From NCBI GenBank assembly GCA_002319075.1, contig NVQB01000001.1, positions 3,100,001-3,164,000 on the forward strand: DNA of 64,000 nucleotides, in the 5' to 3' direction. The position numbers and the translations under genes are program-made. Positions within the stretch are counted from its first letter, which is position 1; each line of letters begins with the position of its first letter. This document shows, piece by piece, positions 10,692 through 19,416 of this stretch. The notes under the pieces were generated by a model, which was given only the letters and a program-made list of their open reading frames with translations, made no database searches and was not told the DNA's origin. The DNA comes from Sphingobacteriaceae bacterium. Its GTDB lineage: Bacteria > Bacteroidota > Bacteroidia > B-17B0 > Aurantibacillaceae.

Positions 10692-11027
10692 TTACAATTT
10701 TAATTCTTCCATGGGGTCCCAGTAGAGGTTTTTAAAATCCTGAACCTTATCCTCTTTTACTTTTACCTTTTCTTTTTCCAGGAGTTCCTGCATCTGATAA
10801 GGAGTTTCAAAATGGTGTTTTCCGGTTAGAAGTCCATTGCGATTTACAACTCTATGAGCCGGAACTTTAGGTTTTACCTTGTGCGCGCCATTCATTGCAT
10901 AACCCACCAGGCGTGACGAAGTTTTAGCTCCAAGAGAAGCGGCAATGGCCCCGTAGCTGGTAACCCGACCTTTTGGAATCAGTCTTACAACCTGGTAAAC
11001 CATCTGGAAAAAGTCTTTTTCTGGCAT
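10692..11027 (-). CDS. MGMT-family alkyltransferase-like protein (ATL)
   Basis: A 111-residue protein with the DNA-binding half of O6-alkylguanine-DNA alkyltransferase (IPKGRVTSYGAIAASLG, then SSRLVGYAM). The active-site PCHRV motif is replaced by PAHRVVNRNG, so the acceptor cysteine is missing. This is the hallmark of ATL proteins, which bind alkylated guanines and flag them for nucleotide excision repair rather than repairing them. The gene is single and faces away from gltX, from which it is separated by about 45 bases. Confidence 0.9.
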   Translation of the reverse strand: MPEKDFFQMVYQVVRLIPKGRVTSYGAIAASLGAKTSSRLVGYAMNGAHKVKPKVPAHRVVNRNGLLTGKHHFETPYQMQELLEKEKVKVKEDKVQDFKNLYWDPMEELKL

Positions 11028-11058
11028 AAAAATCTACGGCAAAGTAGAACATTTCGAT

Positions 11059-11066
11059 TATCTTTG
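11059..11066 (+). promoter_or_regulatory. Candidate -7 box for gltX (TATCTTTG)
   Basis: TATCTTTG matches the Bacteroidota -7 consensus TAnnTTTG. It ends only 6 bases before the gltX ATG at 11073, so the transcript would have almost no leader. No convincing -33 TTG was seen. Confidence 0.45.
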
Positions 11067-11072
11067 CAAACT

Positions 11073-12587
11073 ATGGAAAAACGTGTTAGAGTTAGATTTG
11101 CACCCAGTCCTACAGGTGGATTACACATGGGTGGTGTGCGTACAGCTTTGTTTAATTATTTATTCGCTAAAAAACATGGCGGCGATTTTATTTTAAGAAT
11201 TGAAGATACCGACCAGACACGCTTTGTAGAAGGCGCTGAAGATTATATTGTAAGTGCACTTAAATGGTGCGGCATTGAACCCAACGAAGGCGTAGGATTT
11301 GGAGATGGCAAACACGCACCTTACCGCCAAAGTGAACGCAAAGAATTAGGCATTTATAAAAAATACGCCGATAAACTCATTGAATCAGGTCACGCATATT
11401 ATGCTTTTGATACGTCAGAAGAATTAGATGCGATGCGTAAGCGCCTGGAAGCCGCTAAGATGGCTTCTCCGCAGTACAATGCAGTAACGCGCCAAAACAT
11501 GCGTAACTCTTTAACACTCCCTGAAGATGAAGTAAAACGTTTATTGGAGAGCGGCGAAAAATATGTGGTGCGTTTAAAAGTTCCGCGTAATGAAGAGATT
11601 CGTTTTAATGATATTATTCGCGGTTGGGTAACTGTAAACTCCGCTCAGGTAGATGATAAAGTGTTATTGAAAAGCGACGGCATGCCAACGTATCACCTGG
11701 CGCATATTGTGGACGACATCGAAATGGAAATTTCTCACGCCGTACGTGGCGAAGAATGGTTGCCAAGTGCACCGGCACATATTTTAATTTACCGGTATTT
11801 AGGTTTGGAAAATGAGATGCCGAAACTGGCGCATTTACCTTTGATCTTAAATCCGGATGGCAATGGAAAAATATCTAAACGTGAAGCACGCTTCCCTGTG
11901 TTTCCTTTAAGCTGGAAAGATCCTCGTGAAGCCACGCCGTACGTTGGTTACAAAGAAACGGGGTATTACCCTGAAGCCTTTGTAAACATCCTTGCCTTAT
12001 TGGGATGGAACCCAGGGAATAACGAAGAACTTTTTACAGTGGAAGAATTAGGAAAGATTTTTGAATTTGAACGTGTGCACAAAAGCGGTGCCAAGTTTGA
12101 TCCTGAAAAAGCAAAATGGTTCAATCAACAATATCTGCGCAAAAAATCAGATGCTGAATTAGCGGAAGCCTTTAAACCTATTTTAAAAGAAAAAGGTTTC
12201 GAAAAGGATGAAGCGTTCATGATTGAGTTTTGCAAACTAGTAAAAGAAAAAGTTCAGTTCGTTCACGAATTCTGGGATCATGGAAAATATATTTTTATTG
12301 CTCCTGATAGTTACGATGAAAAAGTGATGACGAAAAAATGGAACGAAAACAGTAAACCTCTGTTTACAAAAGTGCTTGCTACTTTTAAAAGCGTTAGCGA
12401 CTGGAATTCTCAAAATGTACACGATGCTTTCGAAAATCTTGTGAAAGATGCCGGTAAAATTGACATGCAATTATTACGCGTACTTATAACAGGAGCTGCA
12501 GGTGGCCCACAACTCTTCGACATGCTTGCATTAATGGGGAAAGACGAAACCGTTAAGCGTCTCGAAACCGCCTTGAATAAATTTTAA
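11073..12587 (+). CDS. gltX: Glutamate--tRNA ligase
   Basis: A class I aminoacyl-tRNA synthetase of 504 residues that charges tRNA-Glu (possibly tRNA-Gln too). The HIGH-type motif is in RFAPSPTGGLHMGG near the N-terminus, and the KMSKS-type loop appears as GKISKREARFPVFPL. The length is normal for bacterial GluRS. I chose the ATG at 11073, giving MEKRVRVRFAPSP as in the family, rather than the in-frame TTG at 11064. A large inverted repeat follows the stop codon. Confidence 0.97.
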   Translation: MEKRVRVRFAPSPTGGLHMGGVRTALFNYLFAKKHGGDFILRIEDTDQTRFVEGAEDYIVSALKWCGIEPNEGVGFGDGKHAPYRQSERKELGIYKKYADKLIESGHAYYAFDTSEELDAMRKRLEAAKMASPQYNAVTRQNMRNSLTLPEDEVKRLLESGEKYVVRLKVPRNEEIRFNDIIRGWVTVNSAQVDDKVLLKSDGMPTYHLAHIVDDIEMEISHAVRGEEWLPSAPAHILIYRYLGLENEMPKLAHLPLILNPDGNGKISKREARFPVFPLSWKDPREATPYVGYKETGYYPEAFVNILALLGWNPGNNEELFTVEELGKIFEFERVHKSGAKFDPEKAKWFNQQYLRKKSDAELAEAFKPILKEKGFEKDEAFMIEFCKLVKEKVQFVHEFWDHGKYIFIAPDSYDEKVMTKKWNENSKPLFTKVLATFKSVSDWNSQNVHDAFENLVKDAGKIDMQLLRVLITGAAGGPQLFDMLALMGKDETVKRLETALNKF

Positions 12588-12590
12588 TAG

Positions 12591-12633
12591 AATAGGCCCG
12601 GGAATTACTGTTCTTTAATTTTCCCGGGCTATT
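12591..12633 (+). terminator. Inverted repeat after gltX
   Basis: The arms AATAGGCCCGGGAA and TTCCCGGGCTATT pair across a loop of about 16 bases just after the gltX stop. There is no long T-run, so termination may be weak or factor-dependent. Confidence 0.6.
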
Positions 12634-12812
12634 CATCTGCACCATTGTGTTGGCGGCCATTCGCGATTATTTGGGTAAATGTCTTTTGTTGAGCTTTCAA
12701 TTCTAATTATCTGGCAAGCAGGTTCTTTTCTGAATTACAAAAGAATCCGAGTGCAAGCAAACTAAAATCTTTCATGGCTTTAAGTTTTGGGTATCATGAA
12801 AGAGGGGCCAAT

Positions 12813-13439
12813 TTACTTTAGTGCGATCATTCCTTCCACTAATTCCGATTCAGTTGTAGCAAGGTCTGCAACTACATATTTTCCAACTACGTTTATATTT
12901 AATTCATCAATCACGTCAATCACATTTCCGTAAGTAGCATTAGCATCGGGCTTAATAAGATAAGTGAAAGCGTCAGAATTGGATTTAGCATCTACGACCT
13001 TTTGTTTAAAAACAGAATCATTGAGCAGCCCCTTTGAATGTTGATCTGCAAGGTACCTGATTTGATCCTGCATGGTTTTGTTTTTAGAAAGCAGAAAAGT
13101 ATGCAGGCTATTTTGAGCGTTTTGTGAAAAGCTAAGTTCCAGAAGTTGTGTTTTGCTTCGGCTTTCAGACTCTGAAGTTCTGAATTCACCTTCGTAATAA
13201 AAAAGACGGTTGTCTTTGCTTAATAAAAACGTGATCCCATTTCTTAAGTGTGAAGGTTCTCCTGGTGCCGGAAAGCTAAGCTCCATAGATTTCTGCTTGC
13301 TAAATGTGGCAGTGAGGACAAAAAAGGTGAGAAGCAAAAAGGCAAGATCAACCATTGGAGTCATATCTACACGGGTAGATTGTTTTTTTGCTCTTCTTTT
13401 TGAATTGCTTTGGGTAGTCGTGGTCTGTAGGTCTGCCAT
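12813..13439 (-). CDS. ExbD/TolR-family biopolymer transport protein (orphan)
   Basis: About 208 residues. A single N-terminal membrane helix begins with the family motif DMTPMVDLAFLLLTFFVLTATF. The Asp in that helix is the proton-responsive residue of ExbD/TolR. The rest is a periplasmic domain. ExbD normally works with ExbB and TonB to energise outer-membrane transport or gliding and secretion. Here no exbB or tonB lies next to it, so it probably joins a motor encoded elsewhere. The ATG at 13439 (MADLQTTTTQ) is preferred over an upstream in-frame start because the extra 16 residues are not family-like. Confidence 0.88.
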   Translation of the reverse strand: MADLQTTTTQSNSKRRAKKQSTRVDMTPMVDLAFLLLTFFVLTATFSKQKSMELSFPAPGEPSHLRNGITFLLSKDNRLFYYEGEFRTSESESRSKTQLLELSFSQNAQNSLHTFLLSKNKTMQDQIRYLADQHSKGLLNDSVFKQKVVDAKSNSDAFTYLIKPDANATYGNVIDVIDELNINVVGKYVVADLATTESELVEGMIALK

Positions 13440-13593
13440 ATTTAAAGATTTGGGTCTTGCGACGTGATTACAAATCAAAAGTAACATGGCAGGTGTAAAA
13501 AGAACTGGCTAATGTTCAGACCCGGGAGTATTCTTTGTAATTGGGAAGTACAAGAAGATATCTGGTTGGATCGCCTGACTGGAAAGAAAAAGT

Positions 13594-14778
13594 TTATACT
13601 ACTTTAAAATTTTTTACACTTCCTGAAATAAGCTTTTCAGCATCGGCATTCAGCCAGTCTTTCAGAATGTTTTTATAAATGCTTCTGAAATCGACGCTGT
13701 ATCTTAGATCTCCTTCGTCAAGATTCTCTAAATCGGGAGCCGAATTTACAATGCCGTTGTTTTTTAATTTTTTTCCGAATAAGAATACGTTACCGGCAGA
13801 GCCGTGATCTGTGCCACCGCTGGCATTTTCTTCCACTCTTCTTCCAAATTCGCTAAAGGTAAAAATCAAGCTGTCGTCCCATTTGCCAAGATCCTTCAAA
13901 TTTTTAATAAAGGCAGTAACAGCCTCGGAATACTGTTTTAATAAATTATTCTGGCGGTCTACCTGATTTACGTGAGTATCAAACCCGCTCATGCTTACGT
14001 AATAAACCTTAGTTGTAATACCGCTTCCGATAAACCCGGCAATATCTTTTAGCTGCTTGCCAAGTGCTGTGTTGGGATACTCGTAGGAATTGGTAAAAAT
14101 TTTATTCTTTTCGTAAATATAATTCACACTCGATTGCGTGTCTAAGAGTGTCTTGTATAAGTATCCCTGGTTATTTTCAGTGAGCAATTCGCTTTTGGTA
14201 GCACTTGAAATATCATCGAAATAAGGTGTTTTTAGTTCCCTGTAAAGTTGTTTGATATCCTTTATAGCAAGGCCGTTTAAGCGTTTACCCTTCATGGCCA
14301 GAGATAAATAGTTATCAGCTTCAATGCCGTCGTAAGGATACTTACATTCATTATCCATGTATCTTCCCAGCCAACCGGTTTGGAGAATTTCATTACTTGC
14401 ACTTGCAGTTTGCCAAATATCCATGCTCCTAAAATGGGAGCGATCGGGATTTGGGTATCCAACGTTGTTCACGATTGCCATTTCTCCGTTATCGTAAAAT
14501 TCTTTAAGACTCGCTAAGGAATTGTTAAGAGCCTGATGCTTGTCAAGCGTAATTAAATTTTCTTGTTTTAATCCTATCTTGGTGCGCTTCTGATAATAAA
14601 GATCATTTTTATAAGGTATAACGGTATTCAACCAGTCGTTTCCACCTGAAAGTTGAATGACAATCAGTTTTTTCTGCGAGGTATCGCTGAATAAGCGTTC
14701 CAGAGGTTTTAAAAATCCCGGAATCATAAAATAGCCGCTGGCAAGTGAACTTGTTTTTATAAAATTTCTTCTATCCAT
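13594..14778 (-). CDS. DUF1501 family protein with Tat-like signal
   Basis: A 394-residue protein that starts MDRRNFIKTSSLASG, an RR-type (Tat-like) signal, so it is probably exported folded. The body matches the DUF1501 family, which is related to the alkaline phosphatase/sulfatase fold (VIQLSGGNDWLNTVIPY at the start of the fold; FTFSEFGRRVEENASGGTDHG near the C-terminus). Its function is not established. It lies 1 base downstream of the DUF1800 gene; the two families are commonly paired in Bacteroidota and Planctomycetes, which suggests one functional unit. Confidence 0.9.
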   Translation of the reverse strand: MDRRNFIKTSSLASGYFMIPGFLKPLERLFSDTSQKKLIVIQLSGGNDWLNTVIPYKNDLYYQKRTKIGLKQENLITLDKHQALNNSLASLKEFYDNGEMAIVNNVGYPNPDRSHFRSMDIWQTASASNEILQTGWLGRYMDNECKYPYDGIEADNYLSLAMKGKRLNGLAIKDIKQLYRELKTPYFDDISSATKSELLTENNQGYLYKTLLDTQSSVNYIYEKNKIFTNSYEYPNTALGKQLKDIAGFIGSGITTKVYYVSMSGFDTHVNQVDRQNNLLKQYSEAVTAFIKNLKDLGKWDDSLIFTFSEFGRRVEENASGGTDHGSAGNVFLFGKKLKNNGIVNSAPDLENLDEGDLRYSVDFRSIYKNILKDWLNADAEKLISGSVKNFKVV

Positions 14779-14779
14779 C

Positions 14780-16156
14780 TTACATCAAATTATATTCAGG
14801 CAATGAAACTATTTTCAAAATCATTTCTTTCTTATTAAACACCGAATCACTCTTTATCCTGGTAATGATCTCCTGCGAAGGCATTTTCAGCAGATAGAAG
14901 CTCATGAGGGTTTCAAAATCAAATGCGGAAATTTCGTTAAGAATCTCCTGCCATTGAACTTCGGTCTCGTATTTTTTGTTTACAAGCGGCGATAATTTTA
15001 CCTGGTCGTCGGGATCGTCAATTTTATCAGCCACTTCTAACTCACCATTGTTCAGGATAACGGAAGGCAATTTCATGCGCAGTAAGAGTGTTGTGCTATC
15101 AATAAATGTTTTTCCACCCGGCCAGCCTGCAACATTTGGTGGATAAAACAGCTGTTGTCCGAGGGCGCGTTGTAATTGAAATAACACGTTGTAATTTGTG
15201 TAAGTGATCTTAAATTGACGCGACATAACAACGAGGTAATCAATAGGAGATTTAATAATGGCCCCGGCATTTTCTACGCTGTAAAACCAGGAACTTTGCA
15301 TTATTTTTCGTAGCAAGGCGCCGGTGTTGTATTGACTGTGATAATAAAAATCGGCAAGTTCTTTTACATGCTCTTCATTTACAACTTCGTTAACATAATA
15401 GCGGTACATTTTTGTGCAAAGAAAATAAGCGGTCTGTTTGTTGTTAAGGATCATGTTGATCACATGCTCGCCGCCAAAGTTACCGGTCATATTAAAAATA
15501 GTTTTCTCCTGGTCGTCATGTTGTTTTGCCTTGAAATCGAAGCTCGCAGTTTCTTTGTTAAAGCTCCACCCCGTAAAAGCTCGCGCAACTTCTTTTACAT
15601 CTTGCTCTGAATAATTTCCTCTTCCCAAAGTAAAGAGCTCCATAAGTTCGCGTGCAAAATTTTCATTAGGATGTTGCTTTTTGTTCTGCTGATTGTTTAG
15701 GTAATTCAGCATAGCAGGACTTTTACTTACTTCCATTAACAAGTCCCTGAAATTTGACAAGGCCAGGCGACGGTGAATGTTGTTAAGCTCCTGCATAAGA
15801 TAAGGATCGTTAATTCTGCAGGAAAAATGATTGTGCCAAAAGAGGGTTTGTTTTTCAACAAGCTCTTTTTCGCTAACAAGTAATCGTTTTGTCCAGGCAA
15901 TATTGAGGTCACGTAATTTGTCGCTGATTAATTTTTGAAGTTCCTTTTTATTCATGCCCTGCGCCATGGCATCTTTTTTAAGTGGAATGTCCTGGAAGTT
16001 TATTTCCGTAATGGGTTGTGGGTTGGCAGAAAAAACAAATAGTCGCTCTACTATCTCGTTAAACTCAACCTGCGTTAACTCATTGGCCTGCTTATATGAA
16101 ATGCCAAAACCAAAGCGACTGAAAAGGTGAAAAATTTTGCCAAGCGGAGTTCCCAT
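14780..16156 (-). CDS. DUF1800 family protein
   Basis: About 458 residues, all helical and rich in Asn/Leu. Family signatures are LLRKIMQSSWFYS, IKSPIDYLVVMSRQF and YPPNVAGWPGGKTFIDSTTLL near the C-terminal half, and FWHNHFSC in the middle. Its biochemical role is unknown. The ATG at 16156 is preferred over a TTG nine bases upstream. It is the first gene of a two-gene operon with the DUF1501 protein. Confidence 0.9.
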   Translation of the reverse strand: MGTPLGKIFHLFSRFGFGISYKQANELTQVEFNEIVERLFVFSANPQPITEINFQDIPLKKDAMAQGMNKKELQKLISDKLRDLNIAWTKRLLVSEKELVEKQTLFWHNHFSCRINDPYLMQELNNIHRRLALSNFRDLLMEVSKSPAMLNYLNNQQNKKQHPNENFARELMELFTLGRGNYSEQDVKEVARAFTGWSFNKETASFDFKAKQHDDQEKTIFNMTGNFGGEHVINMILNNKQTAYFLCTKMYRYYVNEVVNEEHVKELADFYYHSQYNTGALLRKIMQSSWFYSVENAGAIIKSPIDYLVVMSRQFKITYTNYNVLFQLQRALGQQLFYPPNVAGWPGGKTFIDSTTLLLRMKLPSVILNNGELEVADKIDDPDDQVKLSPLVNKKYETEVQWQEILNEISAFDFETLMSFYLLKMPSQEIITRIKSDSVFNKKEMILKIVSLPEYNLM

Positions 16157-16209
16157 AATTATCAATTAGACTTAAGTTAGCGAAAAAGGTTTAATCCAAA
16201 TGGATTAAT

Positions 16210-17196
16210 CTAAATTACTCCATATTGACCCAGAAAAACAAGGGTGACGCAGAAAATAAGGATAGCAAGGATAGTATTCGTGATTTTTATTTGTTTGAGG
16301 CTGAATAGAAAATCGCCAATAAAAAACGAAATCGGAAACGCATAAACTAGAATAATATTACAACTATTGGCTCCACCAGAGAAAAACCCGAAGGTAGAAA
16401 AGAATAAGAACCAAAGTAAAATGGATTTTGCCCTCTGTTTTTTAACTGTATTTCCGAAACCGTTTACAAGACTGTGGAAAAACGAAATCACCAAAAGAAC
16501 AAATAGGGAAATGGAAAGAGGCAAGTAATATTCGCTGAAAGATGGAACTTTCATAAACTGGAAATAAAGCTCAATAGCGTCAAATAAATACCCCTGGTTA
16601 AAATTACTGAGGTATGCCATGCACTCATACATAAAAAGAGGAGTTGCAAAACCAATGATGGCGATTACCCATTCGCGCCAGTCGAAAGGACGCAAAATAA
16701 GCAGGATAATAAAGAACAAGGGAAAGCTGATAACACTGGAAATAGTAATGAAAGACGAGAAACTCAACCAGAAAGCTGCTTCGAAAATTTGGCGGAGGAC
16801 ATACTCTTTCCTATAGGAATCTAAAAGCCGGTAAATGGAAAAAAGAACAAAAACATTGGTAAAAATCTGGGAAGTGATGTGCAGAGGGCTTACTCCCACA
16901 ACGCAGAGCAGCAGGTATAAAAATACCGGAAAGTAATTTTGCTTGTCTGTTATCTCCTGATTAACAGAGATGAGACTCACTAAAAGCACGCCAATGCCTA
17001 TAAAAAAGAAATTCAGGGCATTTATAGCGAGTTTAGAGTGGATTTTCTGGGCGAAGTAGTTGTAAAAGAGGTTGGGGTAGTGGTCCTGCTCAAGGGCAAT
17101 AGGCGACAGGTAATTAATGAGAAAGCACACCAAAAAGATGGTAATCAATAGCACAAGACTCCCGCGGAAACCTTTATTTAACAGATCAGCAAACAC
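16210..17196 (-). CDS. DUF6427-like polytopic membrane protein
   Basis: A 328-residue protein with about ten hydrophobic segments. It carries the cytoplasmic-loop motif LRPFDWREWVIAIIGFATP, which I associate with the DUF6427 family of Bacteroidota. No catalytic motif is evident. Such proteins are sometimes compared with polysaccharide polymerase-like membrane proteins, but no function can be claimed. A promoter-like box faces away from it at 17222, so it probably has its own promoter on the opposite strand. Confidence 0.8.
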   Translation of the reverse strand: MFADLLNKGFRGSLVLLITIFLVCFLINYLSPIALEQDHYPNLFYNYFAQKIHSKLAINALNFFFIGIGVLLVSLISVNQEITDKQNYFPVFLYLLLCVVGVSPLHITSQIFTNVFVLFSIYRLLDSYRKEYVLRQIFEAAFWLSFSSFITISSVISFPLFFIILLILRPFDWREWVIAIIGFATPLFMYECMAYLSNFNQGYLFDAIELYFQFMKVPSFSEYYLPLSISLFVLLVISFFHSLVNGFGNTVKKQRAKSILLWFLFFSTFGFFSGGANSCNIILVYAFPISFFIGDFLFSLKQIKITNTILAILIFCVTLVFLGQYGVI

Positions 17197-17221
17197 CGTT
17201 TTTTTCTTTTAAAATAATTTC

Positions 17222-17229
17222 TATTTTTG
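17222..17229 (+). promoter_or_regulatory. Candidate -7 box TATTTTTG
   Basis: This matches TAnnTTTG and lies about 107 bases upstream of the small membrane protein gene at 17336, in the correct orientation. No clear -33 element was seen. Confidence 0.4.
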
Positions 17230-17335
17230 TACCCGTAAACATGCAAATTTAGCAATTATGCGGGCTTTGTGTGGCTTGCGATAAAAACTAATAAACAAAA
17301 AATTACTTTGTAATTATTATATAAAAAAAGAGACT

Positions 17336-17536
17336 ATGACAAAATTATTAATCACCTGGACAGACATTTTTAACGGAACCGGAGATTTATTTCAATACCT
17401 GTTTAAGGCAATGCGTGTTTTAGGACATGGTCCGAATTTATTTATTTCATTATTTGTTATTTTTCTTTTAAGCTACTGGACTCTTCGTTTGGTGCGTTAC
17501 AGAAAAGCAACAGGACCGAATAGTACGGCGGAATAA
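17336..17536 (+). CDS. Small single-pass membrane protein
   Basis: A 66-residue protein with one long hydrophobic stretch (LFISLFVIFLLSYWTLRLV) followed by a basic patch, which predicts an inner-membrane anchor with a cytoplasmic tail. It resembles the short DUF6341-like proteins often found beside DUF6427 genes in Bacteroidota, although this is from memory of neighbourhoods. A terminator hairpin follows, which supports it as a real, separately transcribed gene. Confidence 0.7.
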   Translation: MTKLLITWTDIFNGTGDLFQYLFKAMRVLGHGPNLFISLFVIFLLSYWTLRLVRYRKATGPNSTAE

Positions 17537-17561
17537 ATTTTAGATTTTCTCGAAGTTAGTT

Positions 17562-17622
17562 AACCACAGTTTACGTAAAAGACAGATTAAGTTCTGGTTT
17601 ACGTAGGCTGTGGTTTTTTTTT
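17562..17622 (+). terminator. Terminator hairpin after the small membrane protein
   Basis: The arm AACCACAG at 17562-17569 pairs with CTGTGGTT at 17608-17615, extended by an inner TTACGTAA-like dyad, and a run of T follows. It lies about 25 bases after the stop codon. Confidence 0.75.
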
Positions 17623-17945
17623 CGGCAGCGGGTTGTGGCTGCAAAGCCTGACGCAGATTTCGCTGATAACGCTGATCTGTGCGGGTAAAAATTTATGCAG
17701 ATTATTCGCTGGTTTTCCGGATCTTATCTAGCCACAGATTACTCAGATGGCGCAGAATAGTTTTGCGGGTTTGTGGTTTTTTATTTTTCGGTAGCGGGTT
17801 GTGGCTACAAAGCCTGACACAGATTTCGCTGGTAACGCTGATCTGTGCGCATAAAAATTTACACAGATTATTCGCAGGTTTTCCGGATCTTATTTAGCCA
17901 CAGATTACTCAGATGACGCTGAATAGTTTTGAGGGTTTGTGTACT
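17610..17945. repeat. Two tandem copies of a 166-bp intergenic repeat
   Basis: A unit starting near GTGGTTTTTT (CGGCAGCGGGTTGTGGCT at 17623) recurs 166 bases later (CGGTAGCGGGTTGTGGCT at 17789), with high similarity over its whole length. The unit contains ACGCAGATTTCGCTGATAAC-type and GCCACAGATTACTCAGAT-type segments, like the CACAGATT family of dispersed bacterial intergenic repeats. A related fragment lies at about 18209-18235 (ATCTGTGTCATCTGCGTAAT). No protein-coding frame is credible in it. Confidence 0.8.
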
Positions 17946-18248
17946 CTGTGGTTTTTTATTTAGGTTTTAGTCACAGATTGAACTGATTTCATTATCAGCG
18001 CTCTTAAACTAGGCAAGCGGCATAGAGCACAGGGAAGGGCCTCTCTGAAGCGACAGGTTTTCCGGATAAACTACGAAGACTTTCACTTAAGAGAGGAGGC
18101 GCCCAAAAAATTGTAGGTCAACAACCGTCAATGGAATTTATTTCATCCCCCGCCCAACTTTTCCGAATTATCTGTGATGCGTTCTGAAAACCCTTACATC
18201 TAAATTGAATCTGTGTCATCTGCGTAATCTGTTGCAAGCCTGGTAATA
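17946..18248. other. Intergenic stretch without a recognised gene
   Basis: This follows the tandem repeat and ends at the aminotransferase stop codon. Apart from the repeat fragment at 18209-18235 I see no conserved frame, RNA or promoter. Confidence 0.5.
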
Positions 18249-19391
18249 TTATAGCGAACAAATAATCTCCGCGGCTTTCTCCAAAGTCTCATCTTTTTTG
18301 GCGAAACAAAATCGTAAAAGTTTATTGTCTGTTTTTTGACTGTAGAACGCAGACATAGGAATGGTAGCGAGTTTTTTCTCGACCGTTAAACGAATAGCGA
18401 GATCGGCATCATTTTCGTCGCTTATAGTTTTATAGGACATTACCTGGAAATAAGTTCCACTTGTTTTTAAGGGAACAAAACGTGAGGAGGCTGTTAGTTT
18501 TAAAAACAGGTCGCGCTTGGCCTGGTAAAAATTTTTCAGGTCCATGTAATTCTTTTTATCTCCGAGAAAATCTGCAAGCGCCAATTGCAAGGGATGATTG
18601 ACTACGAATACCAGGAACTGATGCACTTTGCGAAATTCAGTCATTATTTCTTTTGGAGCAGCCACATAACCAATCTTCCAGCCGGTTGTATGTACTGTTT
18701 TGCCGAAAGAAGAAACAAGAATGGATTGGGCTTTTAAAACTGCATTTCCCGCAATACTCTGATGTTGTTCTCCATCAAATACCATGTGTTCATACACTTC
18801 ATCGCTTATCACAAGAATATTTGTTCCGGCAACAATCTTTTCAAGTTCTTTCAGATCTTCAGCTGAGAGTGTTGTTCCGCTTGGGTTATGGGGCGAATTA
18901 ATGAGGATAGCTTTTGTTTTTGAAGTTACTTTCTTACGAACATCGTTCCAATCGATACAAAAATTTTCAGGATGTAGTTGCGAGAAAACCGCTTTACCAC
19001 CATGCACTTCAATAGCCGGTACATAACAATCATAGGCTGGTTCAAAAACGATTACTTCATCGCCTGCATGAATAAAAGCGGCGATAGCTGTATAAATGGC
19101 CTGTGTTGCGCCCGCAGTGATGGTAATTTCGGTATCCGGATGATAAGTGGTTCCATAACACAGGGAAATAATTTCTGCTACACGTTCGCGTAACTGAATG
19201 GTACCAGGCATTGGAGCATACTGATTAAATCCGTTATTAATGTAATGGTTGGCATATTTTCTTAAGTCTTCTGAACAGTCGTAATCGGGAAAACCCTGTG
19301 AAAGATTTATAGCATTGTGCTCGCGGGCAAGCGCGCTCATCGTGGTGAAAATGGTTGTGCCTACATTCGGAAGTTTACTTTGTATTTGCAT
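18249..19391 (-). CDS. PLP-dependent aminotransferase, methionine aminotransferase-like
   Basis: A 380-residue fold-type I aminotransferase. It has the substrate-binding segment NLSQGFPDYDC near the N-terminus, the NSPHNPSGTTLS motif, DEVYEHMVFDG with the PLP-contacting Asp and Tyr, and the Schiff-base lysine in SSFGKTVHTTGWKIGY. The combination resembles YbdL-type enzymes, which use methionine and aromatic amino acids, and kynurenine aminotransferases. It probably closes methionine salvage by converting ketomethiobutyrate to methionine. A glycosyltransferase gene lies 25 bases upstream on the same strand, without an obvious functional link. Confidence 0.92.
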   Translation of the reverse strand: MQIQSKLPNVGTTIFTTMSALAREHNAINLSQGFPDYDCSEDLRKYANHYINNGFNQYAPMPGTIQLRERVAEIISLCYGTTYHPDTEITITAGATQAIYTAIAAFIHAGDEVIVFEPAYDCYVPAIEVHGGKAVFSQLHPENFCIDWNDVRKKVTSKTKAILINSPHNPSGTTLSAEDLKELEKIVAGTNILVISDEVYEHMVFDGEQHQSIAGNAVLKAQSILVSSFGKTVHTTGWKIGYVAAPKEIMTEFRKVHQFLVFVVNHPLQLALADFLGDKKNYMDLKNFYQAKRDLFLKLTASSRFVPLKTSGTYFQVMSYKTISDENDADLAIRLTVEKKLATIPMSAFYSQKTDNKLLRFCFAKKDETLEKAAEIICSL

Positions 19392-19416
19392 ACTTAATTT
19401 TTATTGCTCTAAAGGA

